From NCBI GenBank assembly GCA_009363875.1, contig CM018695.1, positions 42,757,150 through 42,821,149 on the forward strand: a DNA stretch of 64,000 nt. The letters run 5' to 3'. The position numbers and the translations under genes are program-made. This document shows positions 31,358 to 42,033 of this stretch, in pieces. The notes beneath the pieces are model-generated. The model did not search any database. It worked only from the letters and a program-made list of their open reading frames with translations, and was not told the origin of the DNA. The stretch is from Mikania micrantha. Lineage: Eukaryota > Streptophyta > Magnoliopsida > Asterales > Asteraceae. Position 1 is the stretch's first letter; the number at the start of each line of letters is the position of its first letter.

Positions 31358-34329
31358 CTACCTGGCCGTTGTCCCATCATAGAGTTCCACCCTTGTGATT
31401 TCTCTGTATACAAACTCATCTGGATGTTTCACCCCTTCCAGTTTCCTGTACACTAAACCTTTCTTGATCATTTTATTTTCTAAAAACTTAGGAGCTTTCA
31501 ATCCAGAGTTGTAAACACTTTTAAAATCTCCTATTATTTCCCAAGGATCAAGCACAGATCCCAACATTATATCAGCACTGATTACCTTTTTGATTCTTCT
31601 TGCATATGCAGCTGGAGCATCTCTTCTGTGAATTCTGTCTATCACCCTTGGATCAGGCCACATCCTGATTTGTTCTTTTCTATATTGATATGTGAACCTC
31701 AGAGCATACAACATTTGTGCTTCTTTCTTCATTGCTATGATGGTTGATGTCTGAGGGTACTCCTTATCAACTAACCTCAGAATATTTTCATCATGTTTCT
31801 TCTGACTCTCTTCTTCTTCAAGCTTAATCTTTACATCTAGTCTCTGAGATTCTGGAGTTATCTTTAGTTGTTGACCAAAGACCAACCCCTTTTCTGGTAC
31901 ATAGTTAGCTGTCAACTTGACTATTCTTTTCTGAGCCACTTGCTCTGAACCAGCTTTTGAAGACTCAGACTTCTGGATTTTTGCTTGCAGCACAGTAGAA
32001 ATTGTAAGCCTGTCTTCTTCATCAGTATCTTCTTCTTCTTGAATCCTTAAAATTCTCCTTTTCTTGAGAGGTGCATCATCAGCAATCAGTTGGGTTGATT
32101 GAGTAGAAGGTTTGACTTGTTCTTTTTGTACCTCAGTTACTTCAGGTTCTTTCTCATTTCCAACCTTCTCAACCCCAATCATATGATCTTGACCATCCTT
32201 TGCCTGATCATCCTCTGTTTCAATCTCTTGATCCATTTCAGGTTCATCTGTTGCAACCTCCTCCTCAACCTCTTTCTCAACATTAATAGCAACATCAATA
32301 GACTTTGTCTTCTTCTGTCTCTTATATGTGACTTGTATGACTGGAGACTTTTCAGAAGCATCATCCTCCTCCTCATTTCTTGATCTTTTGTTTGCAGCAC
32401 CTGAATCTTTTACTAACTCCCCCTTTTTGGCTACAGGGGAAGAAGGAGTTTGAAAGGTGGAAAGTTTTGCATCAACGGCATCATCAATCATTTTCTGGAG
32501 TTGAGTTTGGGATGGAAGCCTCTCATCAAGAGCTTGGGTTATTATATTCTTTAGCAAAGGAGTGATGAGAGGTAGGGCAGTGAGAAAAGCAGCAACTAAT
32601 GCCTCTGGGGGGCTTGAACCCAAAGGATTAGTGCCTGAAGCAGAGGCTGGAGGTTGATTTGGTTGTTGAGTTGTGGAGGAAGTGTTTTGGGGACCTTCAA
32701 GACTTGAAGGTGCCATCTGTGGGTTTGGAAGGGCAGATGGACTTTTGTCCTTGGACATCTTGATGAGCAGCTCATTGAGTCTGCAGACCTCAGCCTCAAG
32801 AAGCATGTTCTGTTTTAGAACAGCAGATAAGGTCCTTTGGTCATCATTAGCCTTGGCTAAATCAGCTGACCTCCTGAAAGTATCAGGATTAACCTGAGTT
32901 GAGTGTGGCTCAACATTTTCAGGTGCCCCTTGTTCTTGGTACTGGGGACTTCCAACCTCAGGGATAAACCCTTCATCAGTTGTTGCCTCTGGCAGGGTCT
33001 TAGAAATGTTACTACTATCAATCACTCCAAATGATGTAGGTGATGAAGTAGCAGCCCTGTCAGAAGTCAGAATCTCTCTGTCCACACTAGGAGATCTGAT
33101 ATTGTAGTCAAAATCCTGTGGGTTATCAGAAACACTTTGATCCTCCCCCTCAATGTTGGAGTGAATCCCAGTTGTAATAGGTATCTGGTAGGGATTGGAG
33201 TGTTAAGCTGATCCAGGATTTGTTCAATCACAAATGTGGGGCTTTGTTGGGTGGTTTCAGTAGTAATAGGCTGTGAAGCAGAGTGCGCCCGGGGAGAATG
33301 GTGCTGTTCAATAGAAACCTTTTCAAATGAAAGAGGCTCTAGATGTGTGTCTACCCCTTCAATAGTTGCACCAAGTTCCTGTTGAGAGGAATCTTGGACG
33401 GTTTCAGCTGGTGGAGTCTGGTGTACCACTGGCTGACTACTGTCAGTGGCCATGTCATGCCTTGGTGAGGCATGGGCAGACTCAGGGGACTCATTTCCCT
33501 GAGCAGCCTTTTTGGGCTTTTTGGTATGTGACTTGGTGGGGACTCTGGATTTGGATTTGGAAGTGGAGACTGTGGGTTCCCTATGCTTGGGTTTTAGCTT
33601 TCGGGCAGCCTCTTTGAGTGTGAGGTTAGTGTTGTGCCTGGAATATACCTCTAGCAAAACTGTTGGAGCAGAGATTCCCTGACCAACAAGGCCTTCTTGT
33701 TTTAATTGTTTTTCAATGATGGCCATTATAAAACGTGGGTAAAGAAGCCATCTTGAGGAAACAGGTTTAGCCGCATGTTCAGTTAATTCTGAAAATAAGA
33801 TTTGTGAAAAATTAAGTTTTTGTGATTCCAGAATTGAGTAGAGTACCTGCTGCCACCTTGAGGACATCTGGTCCCATGAAGATGATTTTGGAGCTAGACA
33901 GATGTTGATCATGTGGAAAATGAGACGTTCAGGATCATTGAAGTGTTTCTTGTAAAAAGTGGAGTCACTCAAGTCACCCTGGTATTCATGACTTGTGAAA
34001 CAGAGGTCAGTTAGGTTCTTTGGAAATTGAGTGACCAAGTTAGCATCATCTAGTTGAAGAACATCCCGCAGTTCGGCTGGACTGACATGCACCTTGTGTC
34101 CATTTACTGTTGAGCGAAGGGTGATGACACCAGTGCCGACATTGATAAGCTCAACATTTGTCCAGAATTGATGAAGGGATTCAACATGGATTGTTGGATT
34201 GATAAGAAACGCTGTTTGGAATTGGGATGCATTCATAAGATCAACGGCTTCATCAAATTTGGACCAGAAAGATGATTTGGTGAGATATGCGACTGAGTTA
34301 TGACGAGGTTTATGGTTCATTGTCGCCAT
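31358..34329 (-). pseudogene. SIRE env-like ORF (two frames, one frameshift)
   Basis: The ATG is at 34329 (MATMNHKPRHNS). The first frame runs 420 codons to 33067, and the second from about 33190 to 31358. The second frame upstream of 33085 reads GIHSNIEGEDQSVSDNPQDFDYN, so a single frameshift near 33190 splits what was one ORF of about 980 codons. The N-terminal part has FWSKFDEAVDLMNASQFQTAFLINPTIHVESLHQFW, a conserved-looking domain. The middle is basic/Pro-rich, then highly acidic (EEEVATDEPEMDQEIETEDD) with coiled coil. The end is compact (YRKEQIRMWPDPRVIDRIHRR...YARRIKKVISADIMLGSVLDPW). I see no clear signal peptide or membrane span, so 'envelope-like' refers to position only. Function unknown. 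Confidence 0.75.
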
Positions 34330-34883
34330 GGAAGCAGAGACTTGAGAGGGAAGATAGGTTTTTGAAAAAGATTGAAAGTTCTGATGAAATGGTAATGAAA
34401 CAACTGAAGAGGGTTTGGATTAAATAGATATTGGAATTTGTTCTTCAGATGTTACAAAGAGAAAACAGCAGTGGTTGAAACATCTGAAGAGTAAGTTTAC
34501 TCATCAGGTGTTGTTGACATTATTTGTGCATCAGCTGTTTTCATCAGTTACTCATCAGACTTTATGAAACATCAGATTTTCTCATCAGATTTTGTGAAAA
34601 ATTTGTCATCAGAACTTGTGAACAAAAGTTGTTCATCAGGCTTTGTGAAATATTTTTGACCTTCAGTACTTTATCAACCAAAACCCATCAGTACTTTTAA
34701 CTGATAATATTGGTAAAGGTCAGATGTTTCCTTGAATCAGTACTTCTGATACTTATCAGTACTTACTGAAAATATCAGGAGTTGCAAGGTGATACAAAAA
34801 TTTGAGTTTTGACAAAGATGAATATTTTTGTATTTTTGAAAATTTTAGCTGGTGGATGGAATTTTATTAGTGTGAAAACCAAT
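34330..34883 (-). other. Spacer between SIRE pol and env-like ORF, with TCATCAG repeats
   Basis: Stops in all frames. Related units of the form CATCAGA.TTTGTGAA recur about every 30 bp between 34490 and 34660. The pol stop is TAA ATT, not a UAG-CARYYA context, so suppression of the kind shown for soybean SIRE1 is not supported here. Confidence 0.6.
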
Positions 34884-37800
34884 TTATTCAAGTTGCAGCA
34901 TACCAAGCCTTAGAACTAAATTTTGAAAAGTTGAAGTGTCTAAAGGCTTAGTAAAGATATCTGCAAGTTCATCAGCACTAGGAACAAACTTTGGATCAAT
35001 CAGACCCTTTTCAAAACAATCCCTTATAAAATGATGGCTGATTTCAATGTGTTTGGTCCTAGAGTGCTGAACTGGATTCTTGACAATACAAAGAGCTGAG
35101 GCACTATCCATTAACAATGGTGTCTTAGACTCTTTGATGCCATAATCCAAAAGTTGGGTCTGAAGCCATAGAATTTGGGAAGTGCAGCTTGCAGCAGCAA
35201 TGTACTCGGTTTCAGCTGTGGAGGTAGCCACAGATGTTTGTTTCTTACTCTGCCAAGAAACCAAACAGTTTCCTAGAAACTGACAACCACCAGAAGTTGA
35301 TTTTCTGGTAAGTTTGCATCCTGCATAGTCACTATAAGAGAAAGTAACCAGCTTGCAGGAATGCCCAGTGGAATACCAAATTCCCAGTGATTGAGTGCCC
35401 TGCAAGTATCTAAAAATTCTTTTTACAGCAATCAAGTGAGATTCTTTAGGTGCAGCCTGAAATCTAGCACAAACACATGTAGCAAACATAATGTCTGGTC
35501 TAGATGCTGTGAGATACATCAAGGAACCAATCATACATCTATAAAGTGTTTCATCAACTGATTTACCTTTCAAATCTGCATCAAGTTGTGTGGTGCTGCT
35601 CATGGGGTTAGAACATTGTTTACAGTTTTGCAAATCAAATTTCTTTAACAACTCTTTTGTATATTTGGATTGGTGAATGAAGATTCCATCAGGACTTTGT
35701 TTGATTTGAAGACCCAAGAAAAACTGTAATTCCCCCATGGCACTCATTTCAAAATTCTTTGTCATTAACTCAGTAAAATCAGCACACAACTTTGGATCAG
35801 ATGAAGCAAAAATTATGTCATCAACATAAATTTGAACAAGGAGCTTATGCTGTCCTACTTTCTTTATGAACAAAGTTTTATCTATGGAGCCTCTAGTGAA
35901 ATTATTTTGAAGAAGAAAAGTGGATAGAGTGTCATACCAGGCTCTAGGTGCTTGTTTCAGCCCATAAAGAGCTTTATCAAGCTTGTACACCCAATCAGGA
36001 TGTTTATTGTCCTCAAAACCTGGTGGTTGACACACATACACTTCCTCTTTTATTTTACCATATAAGAAAGCACTTTTGACATCCATTTGAAAAACTTTTA
36101 GTTTGTGTAAGGCAGCATATGCTAAAAACAACCTAATTGCTTCTAGTCTGGCTACAGGGGCAAAAGTTTCATCATAATCAATACCTTCTTCCTGAGAGAA
36201 CCCCTGTACAACCAGTCTAGCCTTGTTCTTAATTATTTGACCATTTTCATCAGTTTTATTCCTAAACACCCATTTAGTGCCTATTGCACACTTACCTTGG
36301 GGTAAAGGAACCAGCTCCCAGACTTGTTGTTTCTTGAACTGCAACAGCTCCAACTGCATAGCCTCCACCCAGCCATTGTCTCTGAGTGCTGTGTGATAGT
36401 TCTTTTGCTCTTGCTGACTGACAAATAAAGCATAGAGACAAAAATTTGACAATTGGCTTCTTGTTGAAACACCAGCAGAAATGTCACCCAGAACTTGAGA
36501 TAATGGATGATCTTTCAGTTCTTGATATGGAATAAGATCGGTGCAAGTGTTTGCTGGAGGTCCAGTTGCTGCAGAGGTTGATGAAGATCCAGGGAACAGT
36601 TCAGCAGGAATTTCAAACGATGTAGAAGATTCCAGAATTTCATCAGCGTTTGTATTAGGAGGAACCACTGGAGCAGGAGGAGCATCAGGTTTAGCAGAGA
36701 TTGGCAGATTATCACTAAATCTGAACAGGTGAGTACTAACATCATCATCATCATCAGTACTACCTTGTAAGTTTCCTTTAGCAGCTGTTGATACATTATC
36801 TGTCAGAATAACAGACTCATCTGGAGGTGGATATGGAACATATTGCAATATATCCAAATCAAACATCTCTGCAGGGTTTTGTGGGATGGGATCTTTTGGT
36901 GATTCATTGAACTTTACATGGAGAGTTTCTTCAACAATCTTGGTTCTGCAATTAAACACTCTGTAAGCTTTGTAAGTTGAAGAATATCCCACAAAATATC
37001 CTGCATCAACTTTGGAGTCAAACTTTTTAAGTTGATCTTTGGTATTGAGGATATAGCAAGGACAACCAAAAGCTCTGAAGAATGAAATCAAAGGGGTCAA
37101 AGAATGAAGCACTTCATAAGGTGTTTTCAACCATCTTTGATTCACCAAAACTCTGTTGTGCACATAACAAGCAGTATTGACAGCTTCTGCCCAGAAAGTC
37201 AATGGCAAGCCGGAATCAGCAAGCATTGTTCTGGCAGCTTCAATTAAAGTTCTATTTTTCCTTTCAACTACTCCATTTTGTTCAGGAGTTCTAGGGATGC
37301 TATACTGCCTCTTGATTCCCTTTGACAGATAAAACTCATCCAGAATATGATTTCTGAACTCTGTTCCATTATCACTCCTTACACACTTGACAGGAAGAGA
37401 ATATTGTTTCTCAACATACAACACAAAGTGAATAATAGACTTAGCAACTTCATCTTTTGAGTGCAAGAAGAAGGTCCAGACAAACCTGGAGTAATCATCA
37501 ACAATTACTAAGCAATACTTCTTTTTTTGCCATACTCATGACCTTCACTGGCCCAAACAAATCCATATGCAACATTTGCAAACAAGCAGTGGATTTGGGA
37601 TCGCCAATTGAAGGAAAAGAGACCTTGTGTTGCTTCCCTTTCAAGCAAGCAGTGCAATTCTCATCACAACTAAAATCCTTCATTGGAAGACCTCGAACCA
37701 AACCATGTTTCACCAGTTGATTCATGTTTTTGAGATTGACATGACCCAACCTTCTGTGCCACAGATTAGATTCCTTGAAAGAGGCCTTAGAAAATAAACA

Positions 37801-38232
37801 AGGATGACCTTTAACAGAGATTTTCTTTGACAGATCAAAGGCATAAACCTTTCCCACTCTGTTAGCCTTAAGGAGAGTATATTCATCCAAGACTTTGCCA
37901 ATCAGAGGCAACACTTCAGAAGACAGTATCCTACAGTCTTGCTTGGTGAAAAGAGAAATGTGACCCTTATCACACATCTGACTGACACTCAGGAGATTAT
38001 ACTTGAGATTCTCTACATGATTCACATCATCAAACCTTATCTCACCATTTGACACATATCCTTTCCCTATAATGTAACCCTTAGCATCATTTCCAAAAGA
38101 AACAAATCCCTTCCTTCCTGTAAAATAGTCATTAAGAAGAGATCTGCTCCCAGTCATATGCATGGATCCTCCACTGTCAACATACCAGATGCTATTTTGG
38201 CATGCTGAAGGACCCTGCATACATGAACACAC
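34884..38232 (-). pseudogene. SIRE pol: protease, integrase, RT, RNase H (one frameshift)
   Basis: It begins after an in-frame TGA at 38233-38235 with VCSCMQGPSACQNSIWYVDSGGSMHMTG (aspartic protease site DSG). The GAG-pre-integrase domain (LWHRRLGHVNLKNM...CTACLKGKQ) and the first integrase Asp (LHMDLFGPV) follow. At 37523-37530 a run of seven A on the coding strand shifts the frame; six A would restore it. The second frame, numbered from the Met at 37466, has D32 and E68 (D-35-E), RT with D462 (FQMDVKSAF) and YVDD 547-550, and RNase H (TAETEYIAA). It ends LGMLQLE at 34884. All catalytic residues are present. The homopolymer shift could be real or an assembly error. Confidence 0.92.
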
Positions 38233-39407
38233 TCAGTTAGACTTTTGGACCCAAACCAGTTTGGTTTTGGGTCTGTTAACACATGAAGAAACAAAATTAA
38301 CATTTTCATTTGAAGCAACACTTGAATCATTCTTTTCAGAAGAGTTAGCCTTGACTTTTGATTTTGGTTTCTTCTTCTGAAATGAAGCAACAGATGCCTC
38401 TGCTAGATTAACTCTTCCTAGCAATTGTTGCATCATTATAATCAGTTGATTATGGTTGTGAGTCAAGATTTTGATTTCATCAGACACATCAGGACCTGAC
38501 TTTTGATTTTTGTGTTTTATCACCTTAGTTTCTTTGAGTGATGAAGAATCTTTCAAGTGTTGTTTCTTTGAATCTAGAACAACCCCTTTACCTTTCTTGG
38601 ATTTACTTGATTCATTTCCCTGTGAGGGTTTTCCAGTTTTTGAAACTACTGATGATTCTGGTACAAACTTGGAACTAAATTCATTTTTCATTTTGATTAT
38701 GTTCTTGTTTTTGTGCTTTATTTTATTGAATTTAGAACCTTTTCTGTACCAGCATTCATCAGAAGAATGATTAAACAACCTACAAATTTCACAAGGCACC
38801 CTCTTGTGCTTCTCCTTGTGAGTATCTACAAGTACTGAAGACTTAGATACTGAATTTTTGTTCTTCAGAACATTTGGGGCTTCAGTATTTGTAGACATTT
38901 TGACAACAGCTGATGTGTTGACAACCTCTGAAGAGTTATTCTTCAGCACTTGTCTATCAACACATTTCTCATCATCAGTTGTAACATTACCAGCTTTTTC
39001 TACAACTGCTGATGAGACACTCTGGCTTATCAGAAGCCGTGCATCTTTCTCTCCAGTGCCATGCCCATCTGACTCAATCAGTTTTAAATTTAATTCATTT
39101 GAAACTTTTTCATCAGGATCAATTTCAATTAAAACACTATCCTGACATGTGTCACCCTGAATGACATTTGTACATCCAATAGAATAAGAATATGTCTCAA
39201 TTTCTACGGTTTCAGACTCAATTTTGCAAGCACTTGAGTCACAGTCAATTTTGGTGGATTGATATACACTGTCCCCTTCAGACTCACAGTCATAACTTTT
39301 TGGTGTATAATCAGCTGGGGGGCAGTGTGATTGTAACCAATCCCAAACTTAACATTGGATGCTGATTGTTTGTTTAACAACATCTCAAACCCCTTACAAG
39401 ACTCAAC
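38233..39407 (-). pseudogene. SIRE gag-pol linking region
   Basis: Downstream of the gag TGA (39408-39410) the coding sequence continues for a short way in the same frame (KFGIGYNHT). It then shifts at a run of six C near 39318-39323 (one more C would restore it) and stays open from there to the TGA at 38233, which is in frame with the protease. It includes ADYTPKSYDCESEGDS, CEICRLFNHSSDECWY (a C-x2-C-x5-H-x4-C-like knuckle) and a Lys/Ser-rich coil. In an intact element this probably joins gag to protease. Confidence 0.75.
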
Positions 39408-41204
39408 TCATTTTTCACAATTTACTTGGGTTGCTGCAAGTGTTTGCTTCAAATTATTATGTTTCACTAGCATTACTTCCACTCTAGCCTTTTCATCAGA
39501 TAACAAACATTTGAGCTTATAAATTTCAGACTCTTTTTCATTTAAAGCTTTCTCAAATTCAGTTTTGTTTTTAGCCACAGCCTTTTCTAACTCAAATTTC
39601 TTATTTATTAATTCAACATTTATTTCCCTGATAGAAGCAAATGCTGAAATGCATGATTCTGAGCACAACTTAGCTTTTGATTTAGATGATACCTGTGATG
39701 TAGAAGAAGTTGGACATGAGGTGTCAGTTGAATCTATAGCCATCAAAGCAAGATTCCCAAATGGATTGTCTCCACCATGTGGACCAGCTTCAGAGTACAG
39801 CTGCATATTGAAATCAGATAAGTCATCAGGTAAGCTACTCCAATCAGCTACTCCAGGGGTGAAGAAGCTCTGATGTTGTTGTTGAGGCTGTTGATTGGTT
39901 TGAGATTTGCTGGGGTCAGGAAGAGCAGGTGATTGAGGAGGGATTATTGCTGGAGTGTGAGTGGGTTGTGGCATATAGAAGCAAGGATATGGATAAGGCA
40001 TAGGACTTTGTGGAACAAAATGGGCTGGATAAAATTTTTGTTGACCATATACAGAAGATTGTTGTTCTTTGTTTGGTGTGTTATTACTAGGAAAGGTCAC
40101 AAAAGGTGCAGAGGAGCTAGGTCCAGTGGATTTGCACTCTCTAGCAAAATGACCAAGCCTGTGACACTTGTGGCATCTCAACTTCCCTTTGTCAAAACCA
40201 ACTTTGGTTTTGCCAGTTAATCCGGGAAATTTTCTTCCAGTTCTTTTGTAGAATTTTTGAGATCTAATGTTGATTAATGCCATCTGACTTAATATATCCA
40301 TTTCCTCCAGATCATCATCTGGAATTCCCTTCAAATCATCCATCACAAAACACAGATTATCACCATATGTACCTGCATTACCATCAACTCCCACAAAAGC
40401 ATGTTCAGCACTATTAGTAGAGAAATCAATATGTTCATCATAAGAACACTCAGACCCAGTATACTCTGACTCTTGACCTATCAATGCAGTATTGCCAGAA
40501 ATGAAATCATCAGTGAGTTTTCCAGATGAAGACAGTTTTCTCTTCTGTTCTACCTCTCTCTCAAAAGTTAAGAGTTTCCCATGGTGTTGGGTGAGAGATA
40601 GATTCTCTAGATTTGCATTAGAGCGTAAGACAATAGTATAAGTGTCCCATCTCTCAGGCAGTGATCTGAGAAATATGTTGTTCATCTGACTATTTGTATA
40701 CTCCTGCTTAACCATTTTCAATTCAGAAATCAGACATGAAAACCGCTCAAATTGTTGAGTCAATGACTCACCCTTTCTATGAGAAAAAGTCTCATACTGT
40801 TGAGCAAGGATTTCTCTAGTATTTGCTAAAACCTCATCAGTTCCACCGAATTGTTCTTTCAGTGCAACCCAGAGATCATGAGCAGTATCATGATGCATCA
40901 AGCCTGAATAAATCTCATTCGACAAAGCCATGGCTAGAATACCATGAGCTTTCGCATCAATTTCAAACAATTTTATATCCTCATCCGAATACATATCCGA
41001 TGGTTTCGGAATCATGATTTTAGTTTCAGGATCAGTGATCATGGGTTTATACGGACCATGCACTACAGATTTCCAACATCCTGCACTGTTAATTGACAGG
41101 TGATGTAGCATTCTACGTTGCCAAATGTTGTACTCACTCCGAACCAGCATCGGAGGCTTGGTTGCGGAGCCTGTGTTGTGCGGATCATTGTTTGGAGTTG
41201 TCAT
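39408..41204 (-). CDS. SIRE-like gag
   Basis: The ATG at 41204-41202 (MTTPNNDPHNTG) is chosen over a TTG eight codons upstream. It gives 598 aa. The N-terminal copia gag domain (YNIWQRRMLHHLSIN...HDLWVALKEQFGGT...RFSCLISELKMVKQEY) ends near residue 230. One CCHC knuckle (CHKCHRLGHFARECK) lies near 355, followed by a Pro/Gln-rich stretch and a C-terminal coiled coil (KNKTEFEKALNEKESEIYKL). Gag forms the particle that packages the RNA. It stops at TGA 39408 and lies between the leader and pol. This is the only fully open gag in the window. Confidence 0.9.
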   Translation of the reverse strand: MTTPNNDPHNTGSATKPPMLVRSEYNIWQRRMLHHLSINSAGCWKSVVHGPYKPMITDPETKIMIPKPSDMYSDEDIKLFEIDAKAHGILAMALSNEIYSGLMHHDTAHDLWVALKEQFGGTDEVLANTREILAQQYETFSHRKGESLTQQFERFSCLISELKMVKQEYTNSQMNNIFLRSLPERWDTYTIVLRSNANLENLSLTQHHGKLLTFEREVEQKRKLSSSGKLTDDFISGNTALIGQESEYTGSECSYDEHIDFSTNSAEHAFVGVDGNAGTYGDNLCFVMDDLKGIPDDDLEEMDILSQMALINIRSQKFYKRTGRKFPGLTGKTKVGFDKGKLRCHKCHRLGHFARECKSTGPSSSAPFVTFPSNNTPNKEQQSSVYGQQKFYPAHFVPQSPMPYPYPCFYMPQPTHTPAIIPPQSPALPDPSKSQTNQQPQQQHQSFFTPGVADWSSLPDDLSDFNMQLYSEAGPHGGDNPFGNLALMAIDSTDTSCPTSSTSQVSSKSKAKLCSESCISAFASIREINVELINKKFELEKAVAKNKTEFEKALNEKESEIYKLKCLLSDEKARVEVMLVKHNNLKQTLAATQVNCEK

Positions 41205-41418
41205 GATCTCAGATTCAATCAATATCAACTGAATTCAAATGAATTAACACAAACTTCAACCAATTGATTTAAAACAAATTGATATTGAAAAACAAATCAA
41301 CAGAAGTTATCAGAAAACTTCAAACTATAACAAGTTCTTACTAATCGGCTAATTCGATCAACCAGAGAACTGAATTGAGCAGTTTCAGAGATCAATTGTT
41401 TAATCGATCAATGATTAA

Positions 41419-41433
41419 CCTGCTCTGATACCA
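41419..41433 (-). other. SIRE primer-binding site (initiator Met tRNA)
   Basis: Two bases from the 5' LTR, the minus strand reads TGGTATCAGAGCAGG. The first 12 bases match the 3' end of plant initiator Met tRNA, the usual copia primer. Confidence 0.92.
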
Positions 41434-41435
41434 AT

Positions 41436-42028
41436 TGTAGGATCAGTTGTTCTCATTTGATCAATATTAGGTTATAGCAGCGGAATTCAGAGATGAATTA
41501 GCATAGAATTAGCAAGAACACTTTTAATCTAATAAAACAGTAACGAACAAATTGTTATAGAAAGAGAATTCTGCAAAAGGAATTAAAATCATTCAATGCT
41601 CTAACTTCGTGATGAATACAATATGTCAACTGTCCTTATATAGAAACAGTGACGTCTAATGATGTCACATGATGTTGACACCTAACAGACAAAAGATAAC
41701 AACTGAAATAAACAAAACTACTGAGGATGTTTACAACGACTGAAGGCATCCTCTTACAAAGACTGAAGAACTAAACTACTGAAAGTAAACTACAACATCT
41801 GATGAGTAAAATACTCATCAGACTTTTACAACTACTGAAAGAAAACTACTGAAGACAAAAACAGACATCACAACATCTGAAGACTAACACTTCAGCTGTT
41901 GTGAATAACTTCAGATCTTGTAATTCTTCAATGTGACTTTCAGCTGATGTGTTCTTCTTCAGTTGTTGTGTGTGTTGTGAGACTTAAAGGTTTTTCTGAT
42001 CAGGCTCATTGGTTCTTTTAGTCCAACA
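41436..42028 (-). mobile_element. SIRE-like 5' LTR
   Basis: 593 bp, directly followed by AAATG at 42029-42033. The inverted repeat seen in the 3' LTR is at 41798-41822, upstream of the TATA box. Confidence 0.95.
41634..41642 (-). promoter_or_regulatory. SIRE 5' LTR TATA box
   Basis: On the minus strand the sequence is CTATATAAGG, about 390 bp into the LTR, leaving room for R and U5. The same sequence is in the 3' LTR at 30614-30622. Confidence 0.65.
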
Positions 42029-42033
42029 AAATG

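Larger units (their letters stand above)
30416..42028 (-). mobile_element. Young SIRE-like Ty1/copia element with env-like ORF
   Basis: It is 11,613 bp with 593-bp LTRs at 30416-31008 and 41436-42028, flanked by AAATG at 30411-30415 and 42029-42033. The LTRs differ at two sites only (CTGATG/CTAATG, GAAGACATC/GAAGGCATC), about 0.3%. Minus-strand order: LTR, Met-tRNA primer site, gag, protease, integrase, RT, RNase H, spacer, long env-like ORF, polypurine tract (TTCAGGGGGAGTT), LTR. The large size, long gag and the extra ORF after pol point to the SIRE/Maximus lineage. Several frameshifts and stops break it despite its youth. Confidence 0.95.

Noticed and set aside
32099..33617. Several + strand ORFs inside the SIRE env-like region
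   Set aside because: They are shadows of the minus-strand coding sequence, low in complexity and without start context.
34860..34900. UAG readthrough from SIRE pol into the env-like ORF
   Set aside because: The stop is TAA followed by ATT, and further stops lie before the env-like ATG.
41436..42028. Assuming the two SIRE LTR copies are an unrelated segmental duplication
   Set aside because: The flanking AAATG duplication, primer site and polypurine tract show they are the LTR pair of one element.
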